A stretch of DNA of 7,160 nt from Nitrososphaerota archaeon (lineage in GTDB: Archaea > Thermoproteota > Nitrososphaeria > Nitrososphaerales > CADDZS01): positions 1 through 7,160 of the forward strand of contig DAHVAI010000234.1 of NCBI GenBank assembly GCA_027314685.1, given 5' to 3'. Under the pieces are notes generated by a model, which was not told the origin of the DNA, searched no databases, and worked only from the letters and a program-made list of their open reading frames with translations. A program made the translations under genes and the position numbers. Positions 1-6,040 of this stretch are shown in pieces. How positions within the stretch are numbered: the stretch's first letter is position 1; each line of letters starts with the position of its first letter.

Positions 1-191
1 CTCAAGAAAAGAGCGAACCAGTAGAGACTTCTGAAAAGGACCCAGCTACTCCTGTAATTCCACTAGAGAAGGAAGCCGAAACAGTCGCTGTGATTAAATC
101 TGACATTAAACGACGCTTTTCTGGCAAATCTTACTTCGATAGTGATGACGAACCATTGGACGATTTTACTTACGACGAAAGCTCATTCTAG
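1..191 (+). CDS. C-terminal tail of an unidentified acidic protein (partial)
   Basis: An open frame enters from the left edge (first full codon at 3) and ends at TAG 189-191, giving 62 residues. The tail is rich in Glu, Asp, Lys, Pro and Thr for its first half. It then has a short basic patch (IKRRFSGKSYF) and a strongly acidic end (DSDDEPLDDFTYDESSF). Such composition suggests a disordered C-terminal extension rather than a folded domain. I do not recognise the family, and the domain that would identify it lies outside the window. The gene converges on phosphoglycerate kinase, separated from it by about 400 bases. Reading as real coding sequence rests on the sustained open frame and the coherent charged composition. 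Confidence 0.6.
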   Translation, partial: QEKSEPVETSEKDPATPVIPLEKEAETVAVIKSDIKRRFSGKSYFDSDDEPLDDFTYDESSF

Positions 192-270
192 ATGATGAAT
201 TCGACAAAAAACACCTGAAACAACTTCAAATCATATTGTCAGGCAACTGGTTCAATGCTGAATGACCGAC

Positions 271-308
271 TGCTCAATCAACTAACCAATCAATCACTCA
301 GTCAATCG
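271..308. repeat. Short low-complexity CAATCA repeat tract
   Basis: The hexamer CAATCA occurs at 275-280, 287-292 and 291-296 (the last two overlapping), with a partial copy CAATC at 303-307, interspersed with CTCA. It looks like simple-sequence slippage in intergenic DNA. No spacer/repeat structure of a CRISPR array is present. Confidence 0.35.
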
Positions 309-510
309 ATTTAGTGTTTGGTTTAAAGAAACATTGGAGCATCTTAGGAACAGGGAGCTCATTGGTACAAGCGAAAACAGAGGTCTTTGGACTGGTGGCG
401 CGGACCTGCCCTAAACTGGATCAGTGGACCCATTTGCAAAGACTAGCTTCATTAAAGCTCATCATGCAGTTATCGCAGCATTTCAATTGATTATTTGCAA
501 AATACCACGG

Positions 511-516
511 AAAAAA
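511..516 (-). terminator. Possible T-run terminator downstream of phosphoglycerate kinase
   Basis: Six A on the plus strand read as T6 on the minus strand, 84 bases past the kinase stop. Archaeal transcription commonly ends at T-rich tracts without a strong hairpin, which is the only support here. Confidence 0.25.
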
Positions 517-599
517 TTGAAAGCATAGAGAATGGCCCGTCTAGTGGCTGAAGTCGAAGGGAACCCATTGACACAGGTCGAAGCAGATAAAGACGAGAC

Positions 600-1829
600 T
601 TAGTTAGGAATTATCTCTACCGCTGGAGTCTGCTTCAAGATCTCGTTAACTGAGGGGAACTCGCCATCCGCCAGGTAGTGGAGTGCTGCTCCGCCGCTGA
701 TCAAAATCTTGCCCCCTGCGCTCTCGATGTGGTCGCGCAATTGTCCCTCAATGACTTCCTGAGATGTGTCGCCGCCCAAGAAGTAGAGTCCATCTCCGAC
801 AATTCTCTTTGTAAGCTCGATGCCGTTGTAGTAGCCCTTCTCGTAGATGCCGAGTGGTCCTGCTCTGATCCTGATTTCGTGAGCTTGGAGATCACGTGCA
901 TACTGGTCAACAGTTGCGTCTCCAATGTCTACTATTTTCCCCTTTGATCGCGGCATATCTTCGATAGGCACACTTTCCGTACGACCCTCTGATACTACGG
1001 TAAAATCAACCGGATGCTTCACATTCATCCTGACGATCTGCTTTGCATCATCGAATTCCTTCGGCGAGAATTTGTTTTCTAAGAAACTGTTATTGGATCC
1101 GCCGAGGTCATATCCGTTTGCTCTAGCGATAAGCTGACCAACTAGACCACCCGTGAATCCATGAACGCCAGAATCGAAGATCTTTTTCAGGTCTGAGATT
1201 TTTTGCAGCTTGCTGCCACCAGTGATCAAAGCCTTGCTCACCCGGCTTCTCTTGACCACCTCGAGCTCGCCCAACTCGTAGGATGATCTCACTCCAACAT
1301 AAGTGGGAGCAATGCTCGGGAGGCACATCAAGCTTGAATTGTCTCTATGCCAAGCAGGAATCGCGTCATTCACACAGGTTCCGATTATACCCTTGAACCA
1401 TTTTATGTAGGGCGAAGTCGCGGGGTCATACTTTAGCTCATGATCAAAGTACCGCACGTTGTCAAAGAGTAGAATATTTCCAGGTTTTAGCTCCTTTATC
1501 TTCTGTTGGGTTGCGCTAGTAAACACGTCCTGATACTCAATGAAATCGATATCTGCCTTGTCAATCAATTTCAACAGCCGCTTGTAGTGCGGTTTCATCG
1601 AACTAAAGTCATCATCTCCCTTTCTACCTTGGTGTCCGAAAACTATCAGGGGAACGTAGGCCGAGTAAAGCTCTGCAATGTTTGCATAAATCTTCATGCG
1701 CATGGCGTCGTGAGCTATAGAACCGTTGTCAAATGGCAAGTTGATATCAACACGGACAAGCGTGGGACCCTTTAGTTGTGTGGCCAGATTCACTAACTTG
1801 TAGTCTTTTATCTTCTCGCCATAATCCAT
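600..1829 (-). CDS. pgk: Phosphoglycerate kinase
   Basis: 409 residues, normal for an archaeal phosphoglycerate kinase, the cytosolic enzyme that interconverts 1,3-bisphosphoglycerate + ADP and 3-phosphoglycerate + ATP in glycolysis/gluconeogenesis. Substrate-site residues are visible in family order: RVDINLP (R26, D28, N30), DAMR (R44), GHQGR (H66, R69), FDNVR (R126) and NDAIPAWHR (H161, R162). The nucleotide side has GGSK (K207), GPLGIYE (E330) and LGGDT (352-355). The usual TGGGA loop near the C-terminus reads ISGGAA (377-382), a Gly-to-Ser change. The first box has Ile where Phe is usual, and LLEN is LFDN, so this is a divergent but probably active member. The start is ATG 1827-1829 with AGGAG 9 bases upstream; the stop is TAA. 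It lies 101 bases downstream of the CLC gene on the same strand and may have its own promoter. Confidence 0.96.
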   Translation of the reverse strand: MDYGEKIKDYKLVNLATQLKGPTLVRVDINLPFDNGSIAHDAMRMKIYANIAELYSAYVPLIVFGHQGRKGDDDFSSMKPHYKRLLKLIDKADIDFIEYQDVFTSATQQKIKELKPGNILLFDNVRYFDHELKYDPATSPYIKWFKGIIGTCVNDAIPAWHRDNSSLMCLPSIAPTYVGVRSSYELGELEVVKRSRVSKALITGGSKLQKISDLKKIFDSGVHGFTGGLVGQLIARANGYDLGGSNNSFLENKFSPKEFDDAKQIVRMNVKHPVDFTVVSEGRTESVPIEDMPRSKGKIVDIGDATVDQYARDLQAHEIRIRAGPLGIYEKGYYNGIELTKRIVGDGLYFLGGDTSQEVIEGQLRDHIESAGGKILISGGAALHYLADGEFPSVNEILKQTPAVEIIPN

Positions 1830-1838
1830 TTGCTATCG

Positions 1839-1843
1839 CTCCT
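1839..1843 (-). promoter_or_regulatory. Shine-Dalgarno site of phosphoglycerate kinase
   Basis: The minus strand reads AGGAG 9 bases before ATG 1829. This fixes the kinase start and shows that this organism uses Shine-Dalgarno-led initiation at least for some genes. Confidence 0.55.
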
Positions 1844-1930
1844 ACTCACGAATTGCTAGACTATCAATTTATTGGAATAAACGCGTATACCAATCTTCAA
1901 TAGGAAAATACGATCTAATGTCATTTTTGG

Positions 1931-3757
1931 TCACTTGAACGATTCAACCTTATTTCTGTATGCCCTAAACAAGTCGGTTCTTGTTAGGATGCCTACTAAC
2001 TGGCCAGTCTGCCTGTTTATCACGGGTAGGCGTCCAAACCCTCCAGTGGTTAGCTTGGAAAGAGCTTCCAGAAGAGTATCTTCAGGAAACAACGTGATCA
2101 CGTTCTTAGTCATGATGTCGGCCAAGAGAACTGTCTTCATCTGCTCGCTGGAGACCCTCAATACGTCACTCATGGTCACAATTCCAACGACGTGATTGTT
2201 TGCATTCGTGACGGGGAGTCCTCTAATCTTCATTTCGCTCATGAGAGCAAACGCACTTTCGACAGGTTCCTCCGGCTGAAGAGTAGCCACTTTCGTCCTC
2301 ATCGCATCGTTGACGAGAATCGTGGACATTACAGGAATGTTGTATTCGCCTCTGTGCGCGGGGGAATCTGCCCTTGATGGCACTTGGCTCTGGTAGATGG
2401 TGTATTTGGGTCCGACGAAAAAGTATGAGATCACCACGGCGACCATTGCAGGACCGATGAGGGCAAGCGAGCCTGTCATCTCTGTCACCATCAAAATCAC
2501 AGCGATGGGTGCGCGACCTACCCCACCGAAGAGCGCCATCATTCCGATCACTACGAGAGGTGCCGCGTTGGGGAACATTCCTGGAAACAGATAGTTCACC
2601 ACCATGTAGAGAAAAGCTCCGGCAAATCCTCCAACGACGAGCGCGGGCGCGAATACACCTCCACTTCCACCGGAACCCACGGTTAGCGATGTAGCGAAAA
2701 TCTTGAGAAAGACAAGTAGTAGGAATACCACGGCGACGGATTTTATGTTGAAGTAGTTTGTAGTGATTAGAGAATACTGCCCATTTATGAGATACTGGAC
2801 AAACCCATAGCCTAAACCCATGATCTGTGGAAAGAATATTGCAATGATGCCGGAGAGGCCCGCGCCAATCATAGGCTTTACCACCTTGGGCACCTTCATC
2901 TTGTCAAACAACCTTTTCACGCCGTAGAACGAATAAGTGTACAAGCGGCCGAACACTGCGCAGAGCACTCCAAGAATTGAATAGATTACAAGATCCAGCG
3001 GGTGCGAAAAGCTATACTGGGCTGTGTACCCGAATATTGGGGTGAACCCGGTGAAGGAGCCGAAAATTACGTAGCCGATCGGGGTTGCAATGAATGCTGG
3101 TATGAGGGCTGATGCATCCATGTCGGGGCCACTGTAGAGTATCTCAGCTGAAAGTATGGCTCCGCCGAATGGTGATTTGAAGATGGACCCGATGCCTGCC
3201 CCGATCCCTGCAGCAAGCGCGATTCGTCTATCGCTTGCGGAGAGCTTGAAAACGTCTCCCAGCATCGAGCCGAAACCCGCCGCAATCTGAGCTGTGGGGC
3301 CTTCGCGACCCGCGCTACCACCTGTTCCAATCGTGAACGCGGAAGCGATCATTTTCACAAGAGGGATTCTTCTCCTGATCACTCCGCCCTTGTTGTGGAA
3401 TGCGTCTATGGCAGCATCTGTCCCATGACCCTCTGCCTCAGGAGCGAACGCGTAAACTAGAATACCTGCAACGAGGCCGCCTATCATCGTCGCGACCGGG
3501 ATCAGATAATACCTAGGGCTTCCAATGTTGGCAAGCGAGGCAGCTTCTCCTGCAGGACTGGGTGGATGAAATCCCGTTATGGTACCGAGTATGGAGTTTG
3601 TTACGAGACCAATGAGGTAGTAAAAGAGCGTGGCTCCAAAGCCCGCTACGATACCAATCAAGAGTCCTATGATGACCCATTTTGTAAAGTAATTCTTGTT
3701 GGTGTACCTAAGAAACCTGCTCTGCCTGTTCTGAGGTAGTGCGTTTTCTTCAGTCAA
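1931..3757 (-). CDS. CLC-family chloride channel/transporter with C-terminal CBS pair
   Basis: 608-residue integral membrane protein of the voltage-gated chloride channel (CLC) family, predicted to move chloride or similar anions. The hydrophobic helix-rich region spans about 25-450. Signature boxes seen are GHGTD at 110-114 (in place of GSGIP), GSAGREGP at 147-154 with gating Glu E152, SPFGGAILSAEI at 195-206, and GGVFAP at 366-371. A linker with DSPAHRGEY (464-472) leads to two CBS domains, about 484-541 and 547-603, which in related proteins bind adenine nucleotides and tune transport. At the place of the internal proton glutamate of exchangers (E203 of the E. coli protein), my hand alignment puts I206, next to E205. 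The start is TTG 3755-3757: the next upstream in-frame signal is a stop, and no internal Met precedes the first helix. A purine-rich AGGACGAAGG lies directly before it. The stop is TGA. Confidence 0.95.
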   Translation of the reverse strand: MTEENALPQNRQSRFLRYTNKNYFTKWVIIGLLIGIVAGFGATLFYYLIGLVTNSILGTITGFHPPSPAGEAASLANIGSPRYYLIPVATMIGGLVAGILVYAFAPEAEGHGTDAAIDAFHNKGGVIRRRIPLVKMIASAFTIGTGGSAGREGPTAQIAAGFGSMLGDVFKLSASDRRIALAAGIGAGIGSIFKSPFGGAILSAEILYSGPDMDASALIPAFIATPIGYVIFGSFTGFTPIFGYTAQYSFSHPLDLVIYSILGVLCAVFGRLYTYSFYGVKRLFDKMKVPKVVKPMIGAGLSGIIAIFFPQIMGLGYGFVQYLINGQYSLITTNYFNIKSVAVVFLLLVFLKIFATSLTVGSGGSGGVFAPALVVGGFAGAFLYMVVNYLFPGMFPNAAPLVVIGMMALFGGVGRAPIAVILMVTEMTGSLALIGPAMVAVVISYFFVGPKYTIYQSQVPSRADSPAHRGEYNIPVMSTILVNDAMRTKVATLQPEEPVESAFALMSEMKIRGLPVTNANNHVVGIVTMSDVLRVSSEQMKTVLLADIMTKNVITLFPEDTLLEALSKLTTGGFGRLPVINRQTGQLVGILTRTDLFRAYRNKVESFK

Positions 3758-3837
3758 CCTTCGTCCTATGAGCCTCCATCAGATATCCGAGCGGTGAATG
3801 TCTGATAACAAGTAGGTAAAAATCAGTCGGTGCGCCC

Positions 3838-3845
3838 TTTTTTAA
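3838..3845 (-). promoter_or_regulatory. Possible TATA box for the CLC gene
   Basis: The minus strand reads TTAAAAAA about 80 bases upstream of the TTG start, the most TATA-like element in the 166-base gap between the CLC start and the thioredoxin stop. It would place transcription start near 3815 and give a leader of roughly 60 bases. Recognised by eye only. Confidence 0.3.
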
Positions 3846-3923
3846 CCTGAATGAGATGTTCAAACGGTAAAATAAGACATCACGTTTCGATATGCAAAAC
3901 TGTCCGCGATCGTTTCAGGCCAA

Positions 3924-4379
3924 CTACCCATAGAAGGGACTATTAGTGCCTTCGAGATACGGTTTGAATCTGCTCTCAATGTGTGCCTTGGGCAAGGCTC
4001 CAACCAACCTGTCGACCGGCTTACCGCTCTTGAATATCATGATGGTCGGGATGCTCTGAACCCCGAACGCACTTGAAACCATCGGATTTTCATCCACATT
4101 CAGCTTGCCAAAAGTCACTTTACCAGAGTATTCCGCGGCCAACTGCTCTATTATTGGCGAGACCATTCGACACGGACCACACCAAGCTGCCCAGAAATCG
4201 ACCACGAGTAGCGGATTTTTTGAAATCTCGGAGTAAAAATTCGAGTCACTGAGTTCTATAGGCTCATTTGGTGAATCTTGTCGCATGAGTTGCGCTCTTC
4301 TTCTTGCGATCAGCTCTTCAACTTTCTTCTTGTTTATTTTCTGTATCTCTTCATCTTCGCTTTCTGGCAATCTGGTCAC
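3924..4379 (-). CDS. Thioredoxin with charged N-terminal extension
   Basis: 151 residues. Residues about 38-145 form a thioredoxin fold with the redox motif WCGPC at 66-70 inside VVDFWAAWCGPC, the cis-proline SIPT at 109-112, and the LNVDENP strand-turn typical of the family. It should act as a cytosolic dithiol-disulfide oxidoreductase; no signal peptide is seen. The first 35 residues are highly charged (DEEIQKINKKKVEEL, then IARRR) and probably form a helix; similar short extensions occur on other archaeal thioredoxins. The start is GTG 4377-4379, overlapping the DUF302 stop as GTGA, so translation is probably coupled. A shorter product from M32 (120 residues) is possible but would break this coupling. 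The stop is TAG. It is the last gene of the DUF1059-DUF302-thioredoxin cluster. Confidence 0.95.
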   Translation of the reverse strand: MTRLPESEDEEIQKINKKKVEELIARRRAQLMRQDSPNEPIELSDSNFYSEISKNPLLVVDFWAAWCGPCRMVSPIIEQLAAEYSGKVTFGKLNVDENPMVSSAFGVQSIPTIMIFKSGKPVDRLVGALPKAHIESRFKPYLEGTNSPFYG

Positions 4380-4768
4380 TTCGCGGAGACTATGGCCTGC
4401 TCCAACTGTTTTTCGACTTCATCTGCGAGTGGAGCCAAGTCAGAATATCCCAAGAGCTTGATAGCTTCGGTGGGTCTGTACAGAGATATCAAAGTTCTCC
4501 CATTATCCTCGTAGACCAAGATCTTACAAGGCAGAACTAGTCCCACCTCCTTGTGCGAGTCAATGGCTTTCTTTGCATGGAGTGGGTTGCAAACATCCAA
4601 AAGCACGTAGCCTAGCATGTCTTGCCCTAATTTCTCCTTGATGAGCTTCTTGACATCAATGTTAGCTAATATTCCAAATCTTTGCGAAGAGAGTTCCTTG
4701 ATCAATCGCTCAACGACATCTTCCACGTTACCGTGAGCTTCAACCGTATACCCGACTTGAACACCCAA
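4376..4768 (-). CDS. DUF302 family protein
   Basis: 130 residues matching the pattern of DUF302 proteins: a short alpha/beta domain with an LLDVCNP motif (C60, N61, P62), alanine-lysine helix after it, VLPC (C81), and VYED preceding the last strand. The biochemical role of DUF302 is not established. The two conserved cysteines, C60 and C81, next to a co-translated thioredoxin suggest a thiol-based or metal-related role, which is inference. There is no signal peptide, so it is probably cytosolic. The start is TTG 4766-4768; an in-frame TGA lies just upstream, and GAGGA sits 11 bases before. An ATG 8 bases upstream is in another frame. The stop TGA overlaps the thioredoxin GTG. Confidence 0.88.
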   Translation of the reverse strand: MGVQVGYTVEAHGNVEDVVERLIKELSSQRFGILANIDVKKLIKEKLGQDMLGYVLLDVCNPLHAKKAIDSHKEVGLVLPCKILVYEDNGRTLISLYRPTEAIKLLGYSDLAPLADEVEKQLEQAIVSAK

Positions 4769-4779
4769 GAGACATCACT

Positions 4780-4784
4780 TCCTC
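4780..4784 (-). promoter_or_regulatory. Shine-Dalgarno site supporting the DUF302 TTG start
   Basis: The minus strand reads GAGGA 11 bases before TTG 4768. Since the only nearby ATG is out of frame, this motif is the main support for a TTG start. Confidence 0.45.
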
Positions 4785-4813
4785 GTAACAGATTGTATGA
4801 ACTGCGCTGTCTG

Positions 4814-4823
4814 TACTTAAAAT
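4814..4823 (-). promoter_or_regulatory. Possible internal TATA box before DUF302
   Basis: The minus strand reads ATTTTAAGTA about 50 bases before the DUF302 start, within the 57-base gap after DUF1059. It could give DUF302-thioredoxin a promoter separate from DUF1059, with a leader of about 25 bases. It is a weak match and partly coincides with the DUF1059 3' end. Confidence 0.22.
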
Positions 4824-4825
4824 TG

Positions 4826-5041
4826 TTAACTCTTTATCGCGCTAGCTACCTTCTGAGCGAGCTCTGAAGATACTGTCTCCATCTTGTGCGCCTGTTTTGC
4901 ATGCACGGTGGCAAGTTGCATGACTTCGTCCTTCGAAGCGGCTCCTTTCACTTCAAAGTCACAATCTTTCATTCCTATATCCTTGCACTTGAATTTGTAT
5001 CCTGACAATACTTTCACTCTGTAACCATTCTGTTTTCTCAC
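4826..5041 (-). CDS. DUF1059 family small protein
   Basis: 71 residues with the DUF1059 pattern: a short strand with KCKDIGMKDCDFEVKG (C19 and C27), then an acidic helix start (SKDEVMQLA) and HAKQAHKM (H47, H51). The family is small, mostly archaeal and bacterial, and has no established function; the Cys/His residues could bind metal (inference). The longest reading starts at GTG 5039-5041, with no ribosome site before it. A second in-frame GTG at 5015-5017 gives MKVLSGYKFKCKD, closer to where relatives usually begin, and lies about 28 bases after the AT-rich element at 5042-5049, as expected for a leaderless transcript. I consider that start likely. The stop is TAA. It heads the minus-strand cluster and faces the winged-helix gene. 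Confidence 0.85.
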   Translation of the reverse strand: MRKQNGYRVKVLSGYKFKCKDIGMKDCDFEVKGAASKDEVMQLATVHAKQAHKMETVSSELAQKVASAIKS

Positions 5042-5049
5042 TAATAATT
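5042..5049. promoter_or_regulatory. AT-rich TATA-like element in the divergent region
   Basis: TAATAATT is the most AT-rich stretch between the two divergent genes. On the minus strand it sits about 28 bases before the second DUF1059 GTG (5017). On the plus strand it lies about 50 bases before ATG 5098. It could serve one or both directions; this is by-eye recognition only. Confidence 0.25.
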
Positions 5050-5059
5050 GTTGAACACG

Positions 5060-5077
5060 ATTCTCATGCTTGAGAAT
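5060..5077. promoter_or_regulatory. Perfect 7+7 inverted repeat, candidate operator
   Basis: ATTCTCA (5060-5066) and TGAGAAT (5071-5077) are exact reverse complements with a 4-base centre TGCT. The site lies between the divergent DUF1059 and winged-helix genes, directly beside the AT-rich element. Size and position fit the binding site of a dimeric winged-helix regulator, possibly the adjacent one regulating itself and the thioredoxin cluster. It is not followed by a T-run on the plus strand, so a terminator reading is less likely. Confidence 0.45.
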
Positions 5078-5097
5078 GAGAGTTGGAAAGCGTTATC

Positions 5098-5702
5098 ATG
5101 CTGACTAATGCAATTGTTACTAGGAGGAGCCCGGGTTCGCAGAAAATAGCTCCACGAAGCAACATGTTCTCGAATACATAAAGAATCATCCGGGTTCCCA
5201 TCTGCGGCAGATTAAGCGCGGATTGGATGTTTCGATGGGCGTTATCCAGTATCATCTACATACTCTGGAGACGGACAGAAGAATACTCTCCCAGCGTCGC
5301 GGATTGTACAAGCGTTTCTATCTTAACCTCGTATTTGGTGAAAATCAGCGAGAAATACTGAGCGTACTCTCACAGGAGTCGGAACGGGACCTGTTACTTC
5401 ACCTTGTTAAAAATCCGAACGTGACGCAAAAAGAGCTATGCGAGTACTCTCGGATCTCAGCTGGTACCATTAACTGGCATATGAAGCGGCTCGGGAATTC
5501 GGGTTTGGTTTCTTCCACTCGTGACGGCCAATTTGTTAGGTACAAGGTGTCGGTTGATACTTATGAAATCCTAAAATTGCTCCAAAGTTATCACCCTACA
5601 ATCTGGGAAAAATGGGCTGATCGATTTGCGAACGTGGTCGATGAAATATCATCTAGCAAAGGTCAAGAACCTGAGAATAATGGAGAAGAACGATTGAGTT
5701 GA
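5098..5702 (+). CDS. Tandem winged-helix transcriptional regulator, 5' end frameshifted or non-canonical start
   Basis: Two winged helix-turn-helix domains are readable in the frame ending at TGA 5700-5702. The first (from about 5151) has KQHVLEYIKNHPG, LRQIKRGLDVSMGVIQYHL and a wing RRGLYKRFY. The second has SERDLLLHLVKNPN, TQKELCEYSRISAGTINWH and a wing ending FVRYKVS. This ArsR/MarR-like tandem layout is common in archaeal DNA-binding regulators. The problem is the start: between the in-frame TAG (5121-5123) and TTG 5223 there is no ATG, GTG or TTG, and starting at 5223 would cut off most of the first domain. An ATG at 5098 with GGAAAG 7 bases upstream reads MLTNAIVTRRSPGSQK, then must shift at the AAAA run 5143-5146; one extra A gives QKNSSTKQHVLEY and a 201-residue protein. 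A one-base error or mutation is my preferred explanation. It overlaps the next gene by one base. Confidence 0.85.
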
Positions 5703-6040
5703 TGTTGGACGCTTTCTTGATTCAGGCCCTGCAGATTTTCGGTTATGATGAGAAGGGTTCGATTCAGTTCATCTTTGAAGCCGGAGCGAGCATCTTCTCG
5801 CTAGTGCTTTTTGCTGTTACAATGTTCGCGTGGTCAAGAAGAAAGCAGCGCGCTCTGATCATCGTCGGATTGGCGTTCTTGGCATATTTTTCGAAGCTTC
5901 TGATTGAAATACTTCCTTTCGGAGAACTGCATGACGATCTAGTGTCGGCTTCGATTGATTTCGTGACGCTTGCACTCTTCTTTGTGGCCCTTGTCATAAG
6001 GCCACAAAGAGGAAACCACAGAGAGTCGATGTCTGTTTAG
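5702..6040 (+). CDS. Small three-helix membrane protein paired with the regulator
   Basis: 112 residues from ATG 5702-5704, which overlaps the regulator's stop as TGATG; a TTG one codon earlier (5699) is possible but unnecessary. Three hydrophobic segments are visible: about residues 24-43, 51-69 and 81-99, separated by a basic loop (WSRRKQR) and an acidic loop (FGELHDD). The C-terminus is basic and polar (RPQRGNHRE). I do not recognise a named family. Archaeal winged-helix regulators are often followed by a small multi-helix membrane protein of this kind, so it may sense or anchor the regulator at the membrane, which is inference from gene order. The stop TAG 6038-6040 overlaps the stop of the convergent Rieske gene by three bases. 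Confidence 0.78.
   Translation: MLDAFLIQALQIFGYDEKGSIQFIFEAGASIFSLVLFAVTMFAWSRRKQRALIIVGLAFLAYFSKLLIEILPFGELHDDLVSASIDFVTLALFFVALVIRPQRGNHRESMSV

Larger units (their letters stand above)
192..599. other. Gene-poor intergenic region between convergent genes
   Basis: I see no convincing gene in these 408 bases. Contents noted: a low-complexity CAATCA-type stretch at 271-308; a six-pair hairpin with arms 381-386 and 402-407 (one G-T pair); a five-base inverted repeat AGCTT/AAGCT at 445-449 and 455-459; and a run of six A at 511-516. A 23-codon frame starting at ATG 532 and ending at TAG 601-603 overlaps the end of the kinase gene and lacks a good ribosome site, so I do not call it. No tRNA or rRNA signature was recognised. 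Confidence 0.5.

Noticed and set aside
192..261. Possible C/D box guide RNA: ATGATGA at 192-198 (box C), CTGA at 215-218 (D') and CTGA at 258-261 (box D).
   Set aside because: No C' box follows the inner CTGA, the first guide interval is 16 bases (longer than usual), the ends do not pair, and box C abuts the stop codon of the upstream gene. CTGA is too common to count.
445..459. Inverted repeat AGCTT/AAGCT as a terminator.
   Set aside because: Only five pairs and no T-run after it on either strand.
532..603. A 23-codon plus-strand frame, MARLVAEVEGNPLTQVEADK..., ending at TAG 601-603.
   Set aside because: No good ribosome site, no recognisable family, and it overlaps the end of phosphoglycerate kinase; length is within chance.
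3067..3330. Minus-strand frame of 87 codons inside the CLC gene.
   Set aside because: It is an out-of-frame reading of the conserved CLC core, whose own frame is clearly the coding one.
5130..5140. GGGTTCGC resembling a tRNA T-loop.
   Set aside because: No acceptor stem, anticodon arm or D-arm can be drawn around it, and it lies in the winged-helix 5' coding region.
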